DNA of 64,000 nt from CAVUWL01 sp963787415 (GTDB lineage: Bacteria; Actinomycetota; Thermoleophilia; Solirubrobacterales; 70-9). The first letter of the stretch is position 1. Every line of letters starts with the position of its first letter. The stretch lies in the NCBI GenBank assembly GCA_963787415.1, contig CAWBCO010000006.1:186001-250000 (forward strand). The letters are read 5' to 3'. Below, piece by piece: positions 29,386 to 38,120 of this stretch. A program made the translations under genes and the position numbers. The notes under the pieces are model-generated. The model made no database searches, was not told the origin of the DNA, and saw only the letters and a list, made by a program, of their open reading frames with translations.

Positions 29386-30665
29386 ATGGTGCAGACTCCG
29401 TGGGGAGATTCCGATCGGCTGAGGGCGAAAATGCTTCCCCCGGGGCGGGGCACGCCGCGCGATGTGGCGGAACGAAATCAGCGCGAGCGGCTGTTCGCGG
29501 CGATGGTCGCGACGGTGGCCAAGAAGGGCTATGAGTCGACCACCGTGGCCGATCTGGTCGAGCTCTCCGGCGTTTCTCGTAGCGCGTTTTACCAACACTT
29601 CGAGGGAAGGCTGGCCTGCTTCCTGGCCACCGTCGGGGCGCTGCTGGAGCCAATACTCGAGACCTTCCCACGAGATCTCGAGCCCGGTGACGAGGAAGCC
29701 GCCAAGGAGGCCTTCGAGGGGATCGCCAGGTTGATCGGCGAGCAACCGGCGGCGGCGAAAGCCTGCTTTGAGCTCTACGCAGCCGGGCCTAGCGGTATCG
29801 CGCTGGCCCAGCGTTCAATTTCCAAGGTCGCAGGGCAACTGAAGCCGCTGCTCGAGTCGATCGAGGGTGAAGGTGAGATGGCTCAGATGATCGTGGGAGC
29901 CCTCCTCGGCGGAGCCCTCCGGGTGATCCACAAGCGCCTCTATTTGGGACAGGGGGACGATCTGGTCGAACTTGGGCCGGAGCTGTGGCAATGGTTTTTC
30001 AGCTATCCCCCACCCCCCGGTCCGCTGCGGGTTGAGCAATCGCCGTCGCGCCGAACCCGCTCGTTTGAGGTGCGCCAGGAAGGCTCGGATAAACCGGATC
30101 GAATCCTCCGGGCGCTGGCTTCGATCGTTGCCGAGAAGGACTGCCCGGAGACGACGGTGGCCGAAGTGGTGACGCGGGCGAAGAATGAGCCAACGAGCCT
30201 TCTACGAACATTTCGCGAACGTCGGCGTCGGGACGATCGAGGCGGTCGGCCACGTCTCGTCACAAATCGTCTCCGCGGCGTTGCCGGCGCTGCGAAGCGC
30301 TGCGGATTGGCAGCGGAGGGTGCGCGCCACCCAAGAGGCGATTCTGACCTTCTGGGTGCATGAGCCAGAGTTCGCCGGCTTCTCCGGGATCGAGATGTAT
30401 GCGAGAGGGAGGCGGATGATCGAACAGCGCGAGAGCTGTGGATCAGATGTTCGAGGAGCTGCTCGGGCCGGGCTATGAGTTTGCGCCGACGATGCCTGGA
30501 ATTGCCGTCGAGGCGATCGCAGGGGCGCTCGAGGCACTGATGTATGAGCAGCTGAAGGCGAAGGGTCCGATGGGGCTACCCCAACTGGTGCCCGCCTCGA
30601 CCTACATCTGCCTGGCTCCGTTTCTTGGGGCCGAGCAGGCGTACGCGGTGGCGACTGAGGAGTGA
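29386..30665 (+). pseudogene. Double-unit TetR regulator broken by two frameshifts
   Basis: The ATG at 29386 starts MVQTPWGDSDRLRAKM, paralogous to the regulator at 10132. Unit 1 is intact, with its HTH at about residues 50-75 (STTVADLVELSGVSRSAFYQHF). In unit 2 the frame breaks at about 30185: the true HTH continuation (SQRAFYEHFANVGVGTIEA) is in the next frame. It shifts again at about 30430, where DQMFEELLGPGYEFAPTMPG continues to a stop at 30665. As it stands the chain ends after a nonsense tail at 30363, keeping only one DNA-binding unit. It is divergent from surface operon 2, so loss of unit 2 could change that operon's control. Sequencing error is an alternative; two same-direction shifts argue for checking reads. 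Confidence 0.8.
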
Positions 30666-30695
30666 TCGGATGCGGCGGCGTAGGTTCGCTGGCTC

Positions 30696-30922
30696 AGATC
30701 AGCTTCTGACGATCTGGGAAACGCGCTGGTGAGACATCTTCAGCACCCTGGCGATGGCGGCCATTGGCAGGCCGTCGCGGTAGGCAGCGCGGATAGCGCG
30801 ATCGCGCTCGGCGCGATGGCGCTCGCGAGACTGAGCCAGGCTGGCCTCTCGCTCGGCATGGTCCTTGGCGAACGAATTTAGTCGAGCCAGGGCATCGGGG
30901 ACTTGGCGTGGGGAGCGAGCGA
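30696..30922 (-). pseudogene. Small HTH protein, 5' end missing
   Basis: The minus strand reads LARLNSFAKDHAEREASLAQ, then SRERHRAERDRAIRAAYRDGL and PMAAIARVLKMSHQRVSQIV before a stop at 30696. The last part is a helix-turn-helix of the sigma-region-4 or small-antisense-regulator type (AIARVLKMSHQRVSQI), preceded by a charged helical linker. No ATG, GTG or TTG start lies in frame after the upstream stop near 30923, so the 5' end has been lost. The break falls just left of the serine recombinase pair and may mark that element's edge. The 30948-30961 palindrome GCTAATGGGTTAGC lies between them. Confidence 0.55.
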
Positions 30923-31009
30923 TTCACCAATCGTGGGAGCTATTCCTGCTAATGGGTTAGCATGAATAGCTAGCATGGGTCGGCCTCCCATATCGCGCTG
31001 GCTTGGAAT

Positions 31010-33019
31010 TTGATCCTCGATGGCTACATCCGGGTTTCACAGGTAGCGGGCCGGCGGGGTGATGGATTCATTTCGCCATCGGTCCAGCGCGAGCAGATCG
31101 AGGCCTGGACTAGCTCGAATGGAGCACTGCTCGGCGAGGTCTTCGAAGAGCTCGACGAGAGCGGAGGGCGAGCGGACCGACCGCTTCTGATGGAAGCGAT
31201 TGAGCGGGTGGAGAGTGGTGAATCCGAGGGGGTGATCGTGGCCAAGCTGGACCGTTTCGGTCGCTCACTCTTGGACGGTCTGGGTGCGATCGCTCGGATT
31301 GAGGAGGCGGGAGGAACCTTTGTCAGCGTCCAGGACGGGTTCGACCTGAGTACCTCAACCGGCAAGCTGGTGCTCCGGATTATGTTCTCGATCGGAGAGT
31401 GGGAGCTCGAACGAGTTCGGATCAACTGGGACATCGCGCGAGGACGAGCGGTCGCCCGCGGGCTCTACATCTTTCGCACCGCTCCGGTCGGATATCGGCG
31501 GGGAAAAGACAGGCGGCTGCGGATCGATCCGAAAGCAGCAGCGGTGGTGAAGGGCGTATTCGAGCAGCGACTTCGGGGTCAGACACTCGAGAGGATTACT
31601 GAATTCCTCAACAACTCTGAGCTGAGCACCGAAACCGGAGTGCCGTTCAGCGTCTCTCATGTGCAATACATGATCAAGACCCGTGCCTACCGGGGGGAGG
31701 TGCACTGCGGGGGACATCGCAAGCTGAGCGCACACGAGCCAATAGTCGATGCGGCCACCTGGGATGCGTGCCAATCTCCATCACGGCCACCGCGTCGACG
31801 GGTGGAGGCGCTCCTGAAGGAACGGGTGCGGTGCGCCAATTGCGGTCGACTGATGCGTCCGGTGCGCAGGGCAAACGGAAACCAGTGCTACAGCTGCCCT
31901 GGCGTGAGGGGAAAGTGCACGGCCCCAGCCCACATCCGAACCGATCTGATCGATCCGCTGGTTGAGGACATGATGCTTGGGATGTGGCAGCGTGCCAGGT
32001 CAAGCGAACACAATTTGGAGGCAGAAGGATGCGAAGAGGCGCTGGCGAGCGCCGAAGCGAACCTCGCTGTCTACCGGGACAATTCAAAGCTGCAGCGGAG
32101 GCTCGGCGAGAACGGGTTTGAGGCCGGCGTTGCCAGCCGCCAGCGCACAGTGGAACACAAGCTCCTCGAGGTGAGTGAAGCAAGGAGAGCAGTGCGGCGC
32201 GCGAGGTTCGATGTTTCCAATCTCGAAGCAAGGTGGCCCGGCCTGAGCTGGGATGAGCGTCGGTCAGCGCTCGGCGAGTTCATCGATTGCATCATCGTGG
32301 CGCGCGGAAAGAATTCGATAACAGAGCGAGTGTGGGTCTTCGAACGCGGCCGGGGACCAATCCCTCGACGACCGTTTGAAAGAGTGGAGCCGCTCTGGGC
32401 GCTGGTCGAGAACGCGATACCGCTTCCCGGAATTAAGCGCTGGCCGAGAGAAAGACTGGAGAGGGAGCTGCTCGCCTTCTTGGCCACTCGCACCCAGTGG
32501 CCGGGCTATGGCGAGTTCGCAGAGGCGGGACAGGCGCTACTGCGTGCTCAGGTGATGGCGTGGGGCGGCCCATACTATTGGGGGAACGAGCTCGGAGTGC
32601 AGGTTCCGATTGGAATGGTCTATTGGAATGAGACCGTGGTTCGTGACGCCGTCGCCCCGCTTCTCGCCGGCCGAGGTAAGTGGCCGGAAGCAGAAGAGTT
32701 CAGGGCGTCAGGGATGACGGCTCTTTACGACGCAATCAAGAGTCACGGCGGGCCTGCACACTGGGCGGGCGAGTTCGGCGTTGAGTATCACCCCTCCGGA
32801 AGACGGCTGTGGCGAAAGGAGCGGGTCGAGCGAGAGCTTGTCGCATTTGTCGGGGAGCGAACGACATTTCCGGTACAAGCGGAGTTCGAGTTGGCCGGGC
32901 GCAGTGATCTTCGCTACGCGGCGATGAGGCATGGAGGAATCGTCTACTGGTGCAAGCAACTTGGGTTGAAGAGGTCGGCTGGGTGGCTCGATCAAATTCA
33001 ATTGGGTCGGAAGGCATAG
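31010..33019 (+). CDS. Large serine recombinase with C-terminal W-x-GG repeats
   Basis: A TTG at 31010 gives a 669-residue chain starting ILDGYIRVS, where the serine is the expected resolvase nucleophile. The catalytic domain (to about residue 145) has QREQIEAW, KLDRFGRSLLD and ELERVRINWDIARG, all typical. A recombinase domain and a zinc ribbon (CANCGRLM then CYSC and KC) follow, then a coiled coil. Residues about 478-660 contain three repeats of roughly 55 residues, of the form W-x4-(I/L/V)-x2-EL--F---R--WP---EF--AG---L---...GG--YW, not usual in this family. They recall nuclease-associated DNA-binding repeats and may bind target or att DNA. A close paralogue starts 4 nt after this stop. The two may act as a heteromeric integrase or each mobilise the segment; that is inference. 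Confidence 0.9.
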   Translation: MILDGYIRVSQVAGRRGDGFISPSVQREQIEAWTSSNGALLGEVFEELDESGGRADRPLLMEAIERVESGESEGVIVAKLDRFGRSLLDGLGAIARIEEAGGTFVSVQDGFDLSTSTGKLVLRIMFSIGEWELERVRINWDIARGRAVARGLYIFRTAPVGYRRGKDRRLRIDPKAAAVVKGVFEQRLRGQTLERITEFLNNSELSTETGVPFSVSHVQYMIKTRAYRGEVHCGGHRKLSAHEPIVDAATWDACQSPSRPPRRRVEALLKERVRCANCGRLMRPVRRANGNQCYSCPGVRGKCTAPAHIRTDLIDPLVEDMMLGMWQRARSSEHNLEAEGCEEALASAEANLAVYRDNSKLQRRLGENGFEAGVASRQRTVEHKLLEVSEARRAVRRARFDVSNLEARWPGLSWDERRSALGEFIDCIIVARGKNSITERVWVFERGRGPIPRRPFERVEPLWALVENAIPLPGIKRWPRERLERELLAFLATRTQWPGYGEFAEAGQALLRAQVMAWGGPYYWGNELGVQVPIGMVYWNETVVRDAVAPLLAGRGKWPEAEEFRASGMTALYDAIKSHGGPAHWAGEFGVEYHPSGRRLWRKERVERELVAFVGERTTFPVQAEFELAGRSDLRYAAMRHGGIVYWCKQLGLKRSAGWLDQIQLGRKA

Positions 33020-33022
33020 CGA

Positions 33023-34843
33023 TTGCACCTTGACGGCTACATCCGCGTCTCAGAAGTCAGAGGCCGAGAGGGCGACAGTTTCATCTCACCATCGGTGCAG
33101 CGCGAAGAGATCGAGGGCTGGACCCGATCGCATGACGTAGTTTTGGGCGAGGTCTTTGAGGAGCTAGACGAGAGCGGCGCTCGAACGAATCGGCCGCTGC
33201 TGAGGAAGGCGATCGCGCGGGTGGAGAGCGGTGAGTCAAACGGCATCGTGGTGGCCAAATTCGATCGCTTCGCCCGCTCAGTAGTCGACGGGCTGCGCTC
33301 GATCGCGAGTATCGAACGCGCCGGGGGGACCTTCGTCAGCGTCCAGGACGGTGTTGACCTGAACACACCAACAGGAAAGCTGATCGCAAGAACTCTGTTT
33401 TCGATCGGTGAGTGGGAGCTCGATCGGATGCGGTCGAGCTGGGACATTGCAAAGGCTCGGGCGATCGAGCGCGGGATCTACGTCGGCCGCGAGGGCCCGT
33501 TCGGATATCGACGGGGTGAAGACCGCCGACTTCAAATCGAACCGCGGGAGGCAGCCCTGGTCGAGACGGTCTTTGAGCGGCGACGGCGCGGAGCCACCTA
33601 CGACGAGCTGGCCGAGTTCCTGAATGGCTCGGGGTTAAAGCCGAAGCGTGGTGCCAGATTCAACAGGCAGATGATGATCAGGATCGTGGCCGACCCCGCG
33701 TATCGCGGAGAGGCCTACTCAGGATCACATCGCAACCGGAAGGCACACAAGCCGATCATCGATGCGGCGAGCTGGCAGGAGTGCCAAAGGTTGGCAAGGC
33801 CTCGCTCGAACCGGTTCGGTGGCCTGGCGGCGGGGCTGATCCGGTGCGCCAGTTGCGGGCGGCCGATGAAGGCACCGCAACCGGAATCCCGCTCCAAAGG
33901 CTGCAACAGCTACAGCTGCAGGAACAACGAAAGTAGATGCGACGCGCCGGCACACATTGCGGCGGAGGAACTCGATCCTTTAATCGAAGAGTTCATTTTC
34001 CAGCGGCGGGGTCCGGCATCAGAGGGTGCCAGCACGGCGTCGATAAAGCGGTGTCAGGACGCGGTGGAGAAATGCCGGATTGCCGCTGAGACAACACTGG
34101 AGGATTTGGAGGTCTACAGTGAGAATCCGCGTCTGAAGAGGACTCTTGGGTCAGAGTCCTTCGGCGCCGGACTGGCCGAGCGGCAGCGATTGAACGAGCG
34201 GGCGCTGCTTGAGCTGGCAAGAGCGCGGCGAGAGATGGACGGCCCGGGTTTAGATCTGGAGGCGACCGAGGCGCGCTGGCAAAATCTGAACAGGCTAGAG
34301 CGCTGTGAAATAGTTAAGGAGTTGGTCGACTGCGTGGTGATCGAGCCGGGCTCGGACCCGGCGCTGGAGCGGACGTGGGTTTTCAGGCGAGGCCGGGGAC
34401 CGCTGCTGGGCGAGGCGACGACGATGCAGCGGGAATTCGAGCGGCGCACGGGCGGCGCCAGCAGACTGCGGAAACCGCGGTCGTGGTCAAAGAAGCGGAT
34501 CGCAGAGGAGCTTGGCGAGCTCTTGGCTAATCGAAGCGAGTGGCCCAGCTACCAAGAGTTCGCTGATGCGGGCCTGGGACGGCTGCACGCTCAGGTGATG
34601 GCCTGGGGCGGACCCTACTACTGGGGCAACTGCTCCGGCGTGAACGTTCCGCGCGGGATCGTCAGCTGGAACGAGACCAGGCTAAAAGCTGCCCTGGCTC
34701 CATTCTTGAGCGGTCGGAAAGACTGGCCAAGCCTGAAAGGAGTTCGAAGCTGCCGGGATGGGACCAGTCTGCTTCGCTGTCCGGTGTCACGGCGGGGCGG
34801 AGCTTTGGGCGGCCCGATTCGCGCTAAGGTACAAGACGCTTAA
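33023..34843 (+). CDS. Second large serine recombinase (C-terminal frameshift)
   Basis: TTG 33023 starts HLDGYIRVSEV, paralogous throughout to the gene just upstream. It retains the nucleophile serine (YIRVS), KFDRFARSVVD, ELDRMRSSWDIAKAR, a zinc ribbon (CASCGRPMKAP then CRNNESRC) and the coiled coil. The first W-x-GG repeat (WPSYQEFADAGLGRLHAQV) and the start of the second are in frame. An extra A in GAAAGG near 34737 then shifts the frame and the chain stops at 34843. Removing that base restores KEFEAAGMGPVCF and the remaining repeat to 35030, matching the length of its neighbour. The catalytic half is intact, so activity could survive. The gap of 3 nt to the first recombinase suggests one transcript. 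Confidence 0.85.
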   Translation: MHLDGYIRVSEVRGREGDSFISPSVQREEIEGWTRSHDVVLGEVFEELDESGARTNRPLLRKAIARVESGESNGIVVAKFDRFARSVVDGLRSIASIERAGGTFVSVQDGVDLNTPTGKLIARTLFSIGEWELDRMRSSWDIAKARAIERGIYVGREGPFGYRRGEDRRLQIEPREAALVETVFERRRRGATYDELAEFLNGSGLKPKRGARFNRQMMIRIVADPAYRGEAYSGSHRNRKAHKPIIDAASWQECQRLARPRSNRFGGLAAGLIRCASCGRPMKAPQPESRSKGCNSYSCRNNESRCDAPAHIAAEELDPLIEEFIFQRRGPASEGASTASIKRCQDAVEKCRIAAETTLEDLEVYSENPRLKRTLGSESFGAGLAERQRLNERALLELARARREMDGPGLDLEATEARWQNLNRLERCEIVKELVDCVVIEPGSDPALERTWVFRRGRGPLLGEATTMQREFERRTGGASRLRKPRSWSKKRIAEELGELLANRSEWPSYQEFADAGLGRLHAQVMAWGGPYYWGNCSGVNVPRGIVSWNETRLKAALAPFLSGRKDWPSLKGVRSCRDGTSLLRCPVSRRGGALGGPIRAKVQDA

Positions 34844-35030
34844 GCGAGCGTGGTCGGAGGACCGGATCGAGAGGGAGCTAGGCGAGTTCCTGATGGGACG
34901 CGTTGTTTTCCCGACGGAAAATGAATTCAAAGAGGCGGGGCGTCGGCCGCTGTATACGGCGATCCATGGGCACGGCGGGTTGGGTTACTGGAGGGAGCGG
35001 GTTGGGCTAAACGGGAACCAGCCACAATAG
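34744..35030 (+). pseudogene. Out-of-frame C-terminus of second serine recombinase
   Basis: This frame continues the preceding gene after the one-base shift: EFEAAGMGPVCFAVRCHGG, then WSEDRIERELGEFLMGRVVF and NEFKEAGRRPLYTAIHGHGG-YW. It contains the remainder of repeat 2 and all of repeat 3 of the C-terminal module. It has no independent function that I can see. Confidence 0.75.
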
Positions 35031-35043
35031 TCGCTCCATGGGC

Positions 35044-35300
35044 GCTTCAGTCGTTCCGCAATTTGGAGACGTTGGCGTCCCAGCCGGGTAGCCGAAGGCG
35101 AGCAGCACCGGGAAGGGAATCAGGGTGCCGCTGCCCACCACCGTGTTGATCGCGCCCCCGGCGAGCCCGGCGAGGGCGATCAGGAGGATCTCGCCGGGAC
35201 CCCAATCAATCGGCGAAGAGAACCAGCGTCGGAGCCGAAATCTCACCCAGCGCAATCTCGTCCCTGAAGATGGAGGAGGCTTGGGCGGCGAGGTGCTATG
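35044..35300 (-). pseudogene. TSUP (TauE/SafE-type) transporter N-terminal fragment
   Basis: On the minus strand GEILLIALAGLAGGAINTVV then GSGTLIPFPVLLAFGYPA is the first membrane hairpin of TSUP family permeases, which have GGxxNTVxGSGxLxxFPxLLxxGxPP. After GYPA the expected ANVSN appears in another frame and the reading ends. The remaining six or more membrane helices are absent, replaced at lower coordinates by the serine recombinase gene. The fragment is therefore dead and may mark the right edge of the recombinase segment. Confidence 0.65.
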
Positions 35301-35880
35301 CAGTCGCCACACACAGCGTCGGCGAGCATACGAAATGTCGTCGCACCCGGCTCGGAAATGATCGATGGGTCTGGGCGGTTAGCGCGGCGATGATCGCCTC
35401 ATTTGGGTCCGGGTGCCTGTCTACGCTCCCGCACTCCATGATGCCCGAGCCCACACCGCCGAGGACAAGCTGCCGAACCCGGTCTCGCTCGCTGGCGAAG
35501 AGCAGCGAGACGACCGCGCCTATCGAGTAGCCGATCAGGTCGACCCGCGGGGCGCCGATCAGCTCGAAGAGGCCCGTGAGGTCTCGGGCCATGCGTTGCT
35601 CCCCGTAGCGGGCCGGGTCGTGCGGCTTCTCGGAGCGGCCGTGACCTCTGGCGTCGGGAGCGATGACCCTGTGTCCGGCTTTGAGCAGCGCGTCGATGAC
35701 GCCGAGCGCAACCCAGTTGGCGTCTGCGTCGGCGATGAAGCCGTTTTTGGTGGAGCACGACGGGCGGCGAGGCCGCCTCCTCGCCCCATTCCTGGTAGGC
35801 GATCTCGATCCCATCCCAGGACTTGTAGGTCTCGATGGCGGCTGGTCTCCCTGGATCAATGATTCCTGATCGGCCGCTTC
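35296..35880 (-). pseudogene. Alpha/beta hydrolase, frameshifted and truncated
   Basis: An N-terminal piece EIAYQEWGEEAASPPVVLH is followed, after a shift in ACCAAAAACGG near 35750, by GFIADADANWVALGVIDAL. The frame continues with DARGHGRSEKP and the nucleophile elbow GYSIGAVVS (G-x-S-x-G). Normal family members are about 250-280 residues and carry the acid and histidine in the C-terminal third. Here that part is lost after AALTAQTHRSFPSRVRR, where the sequence runs into the TSUP fragment. No start codon is clear at the 5' end. The gene is inactive by both frameshift and loss of the catalytic histidine region. Confidence 0.75.
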
Positions 35881-36210
35881 GACAGGCGGCCGACTTGGCC
35901 CTTTCGTTTAAGAGGTCGACCCCGATCGAAGCGAGGGCCGCCGGATCGTCATTGCCCGCGACAAATTGGAATCGCTAACTTCGTCTACCCACGTAAAGGC
36001 TCGGTTGAGCTGGTGGGGGAAGTGGGACAAGACGCGATCAGACTACTTCGTTCAGTCGCGCAACTTGCTTGGCTCCAAAAACCGGCCGTACCATTGGATT
36101 GCCCGACTGAGAGCAGACGCCTAATCCAAGAGCTTGCGACGCGGCTCTGTTGCCTGCGCACCCTTGCGCCAATCGCACATTTCATGGTTGCGGCGCCTGC
36201 CACGCCAGGC
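35881..36210. other. 330-bp stretch with no recognisable gene
   Basis: Only short, compositionally unconvincing reading frames occur here, and I see no strong hairpin or promoter. It separates the hydrolase debris from the XRE regulator. Confidence 0.4.
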
Positions 36211-36438
36211 TTACTCGATACCTGCGAATAGATCGGCGGGTGCCACTTCGAGGCCACGTGCCAACTTGAAGATCGTGTCGAGGTTTGGACGCCTCTCGCC
36301 GCTCTCGATCCGGGTGACGGCGGTCTGATGAAGACCGGCAGCCCAGCCGAGCTGCTCCTGGGTGAGACCACGCTCCTCTCGAATACGGACCACATTCGCC
36401 GCGAACTGAGCGCGTGGGCCTTGGGCCGGGCTCGGCAT
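36211..36438 (-). CDS. XRE-family HTH regulator (75 aa)
   Basis: This short protein is essentially one lambda-repressor-type HTH. NVVRIREERGLTQEQLGWAAG spans helices 1-2, LHQTAVTRIESGERRP covers the recognition helix and turn, and NLDTIFKLARGLEVAPADLF closes the fold. ATG 36438 is preceded by GGAGG about 17 nt upstream and AAGG nearer, so the start is plausible. It is divergent from the PASTA lipoprotein gene and may regulate it or the neighbouring mobile genes. It has no toxin partner that I can identify. Confidence 0.88.
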   Translation of the reverse strand: MPSPAQGPRAQFAANVVRIREERGLTQEQLGWAAGLHQTAVTRIESGERRPNLDTIFKLARGLEVAPADLFAGIE

Positions 36439-36490
36439 TGGCGCAGCCTTGCTGCCTCCAAGCCATCTCCACCTGCCAGATTGTCATAAG

Positions 36491-36832
36491 GTGCTGCGTG
36501 TGAGCGAGCTTGTCGCAGCGTTTCTCCGCATCGTTGCTCGCTGTGCCGTAGTCATCGCGGTGGGAGGTGCCCTAGCCGGCTGCGCCCGAACTCCCGACCA
36601 AAGCACCGCCGTCCCCAGCGTGACCGGAAATCAGCTCAACGTCGCGATCTCGCTGCTGCAGCAGGATGGCTTCGCGGTCCGCGAAGTGAAGCGAGTCGCG
36701 CGCAACGCCCCCCCGAACACGGTGCTCAATCAAAATCCCGCCGCCTCGCCTCCGGCCGCCCCGGCAAAGCTCAGCTGCTTCCTCACCTTCTTCTGCTCGA
36801 AGCCGAAGATCCAGCTCACGGTGGCGGGGTGA
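36491..36832 (+). CDS. PASTA-domain lipoprotein
   Basis: GTG 36491 (or GTG 36500) gives a chain of about 110 residues. A hydrophobic segment ends in the lipobox LAGC, so it should be lipid-anchored outside the membrane. The mature part is one PASTA-like domain: VPSVTGNQLNVAISLLQQDGF, NAPPNTVLNQNPAASPPA and KIQLTVAG. PASTA domains usually bind peptidoglycan or beta-lactams. An earlier ATG at 36449 would bury the signal, so I reject it. The stop overlaps the next start by 4 nt (GTGA), so the two genes are probably co-translated. Confidence 0.8.
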   Translation: MLRVSELVAAFLRIVARCAVVIAVGGALAGCARTPDQSTAVPSVTGNQLNVAISLLQQDGFAVREVKRVARNAPPNTVLNQNPAASPPAAPAKLSCFLTFFCSKPKIQLTVAG

Positions 36833-37428
36833 CACAACAACCTCGGCCGAATTACCTCGGGTCAATGCTGCGTTTATGCACCTTAGCGATGGCCGTGATC
36901 GCTCTTGGGGGAGCGGCGGTCTCTGTCCCCCGACCCGCAAAGTCCTCAGCTGCAATTTCCGTTGGGAAACCGAAGTGTCCTGCGTACGAACGACAGTGCG
37001 AAGAAGAGCTCGAACGGCGGATGGAATACGAAGAAGCCGAACGAGAGAAGACGGAACGTGCTGAAGAACCCACTCCGCCCCAGGAAGAAGAATTCATTCA
37101 CCGGCAACAGGTTGAACGAGCTAAGGCCGAAACTCGCTGGAGCACTTGGGGCTCCTCATGTCGAGAAATCGATGCAGCCGAAATCGGTGCAGCTGTATGC
37201 CCGACGAAGAAAAAGAAAGAGAATGCATCTACGTCGAAGCCGAAGGATCCACCGGCCCCGACAGCAGTCCGGAAGAGTACGCAGCGTGTACCACGATCCT
37301 CAACAAGGCAATCGAACTTGTGGAAGCGAACGAAATGCGACACCTGCGCCGGCCCATGCCGCCAGGCGCTGTGGAAGCAGTACGGGCTGCGATCCTCGCA
37401 AGACAGCCGTACACGGACCTATTCGTAA
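36829..37428 (+). CDS. Exported coiled-coil protein, probably frameshifted at about 37195
   Basis: GTG 36829 overlaps the lipoprotein stop. The N-terminus (LCTLAMAVIALGGAAVSVPRP) looks like a signal or membrane anchor. Next is a very charged helical region (ERQCEEELERRMEYEEAERE) and then CREIDAAEIGAAVC. From about 37200 this frame becomes a Lys/Ser/Pro-rich low-complexity tail, while the next frame (ending at 37952) reads like normal protein. The A-rich stretch at 37209-37225 is a likely slip site. I therefore think the original gene ran from 36829 to 37952 in one frame. No family is recognised. Confidence 0.5.
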   Translation: MTQQPRPNYLGSMLRLCTLAMAVIALGGAAVSVPRPAKSSAAISVGKPKCPAYERQCEEELERRMEYEEAEREKTERAEEPTPPQEEEFIHRQQVERAKAETRWSTWGSSCREIDAAEIGAAVCPTKKKKENASTSKPKDPPAPTAVRKSTQRVPRSSTRQSNLWKRTKCDTCAGPCRQALWKQYGLRSSQDSRTRTYS

Positions 37429-37952
37429 ACTGCCCTAGCCGCAACATCCTCCCTAGCAGCCTTCCTACGGTCAGTATTGGTTGTGAGTTTCGGGCTTTGC
37501 TCGGTACCCTAGTCATATACGAGGGTCGAGCAATCGCCGTGCTTGCAAATGGCAATTGGACCGCGGTGCGTGTGCTCGCTATTAGCAGGGCGCCCGATCT
37601 TTGGGTCAGCTGCGGGACGCAGGGACTGACCGCGCCTGGCCAGTCGCCGGTGAGGCTCCGCGCTCATGGTGCTCCATGCGGAGACGCACGATTCATGGCG
37701 AACGAACTTAGATTCCGTGCATCAAAAAGCAAGAACCTCCGCCTTCCCCTTCACCTCACAACCGGATGGTATGGGACAAACACGATCGGATTCGTTACGA
37801 ACTCCTTCAAGTGCTGGAGCTTGATCCGCGTTCGCCTCGGCGGAAGGAGCTCGTTCAGCACGGGCCGACTCAATCCCTACGGAGAAGAGACAGCCAGTTG
37901 TAGTACCCGATTCGATGATCGATTCATCTTTACCTTCGATCAGGGATCATAA
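37146..37952 (+). CDS. Hypothetical protein; likely C-terminal part of the preceding gene
   Basis: The protein-like portion starts at MPDEEKERECIYVEAEGS (ATG 37196) and runs to the stop at 37952. It has alternating helical and beta-rich stretches (LNKAIELVEANEMRHL, VSIGCEFRALLGTLVIYEGR, AIAVLANGNWTAVRVLAI) and several cysteines, but no family I can name. Upstream codons from 37146 look like read-through of the shifted frame. It is either a separate gene overlapping 36829-37428 or the frameshifted remainder of it. The second seems likelier because no ribosome binding site precedes 37196. Confidence 0.5.
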   Translation: MGLLMSRNRCSRNRCSCMPDEEKERECIYVEAEGSTGPDSSPEEYAACTTILNKAIELVEANEMRHLRRPMPPGAVEAVRAAILARQPYTDLFVNCPSRNILPSSLPTVSIGCEFRALLGTLVIYEGRAIAVLANGNWTAVRVLAISRAPDLWVSCGTQGLTAPGQSPVRLRAHGAPCGDARFMANELRFRASKSKNLRLPLHLTTGWYGTNTIGFVTNSFKCWSLIRVRLGGRSSFSTGRLNPYGEETASCSTRFDDRFIFTFDQGS

Positions 37953-38030
37953 GTGGACTTGTGACGCCGATTCATGCTGTAGCTTGAGGTTGGTTCAGGC
38001 TGATCGTTAGGCCTGCCTTCTCATCCGTGT

Positions 38031-38052
38031 CCGCCCGCCTCTGAGCGGGCGG
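38031..38052. terminator. Perfect 8-bp GC hairpin after the hypothetical gene
   Basis: CCGCCCGC (38031-38038) pairs perfectly with GCGGGCGG (38045-38052) around the loop CTCTGA. It lies about 80 bp after the stop at 37952 and before the integrase operon. There is no U-tract, so termination is inferred from position and stability only. Confidence 0.5.
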
Positions 38053-38120
38053 TAGCGGTTTAGGAAGCAGATCCGTCCAGTGGGCGACCTACGATGCAAG
38101 CATGAGAAGGGTATGGGCCA

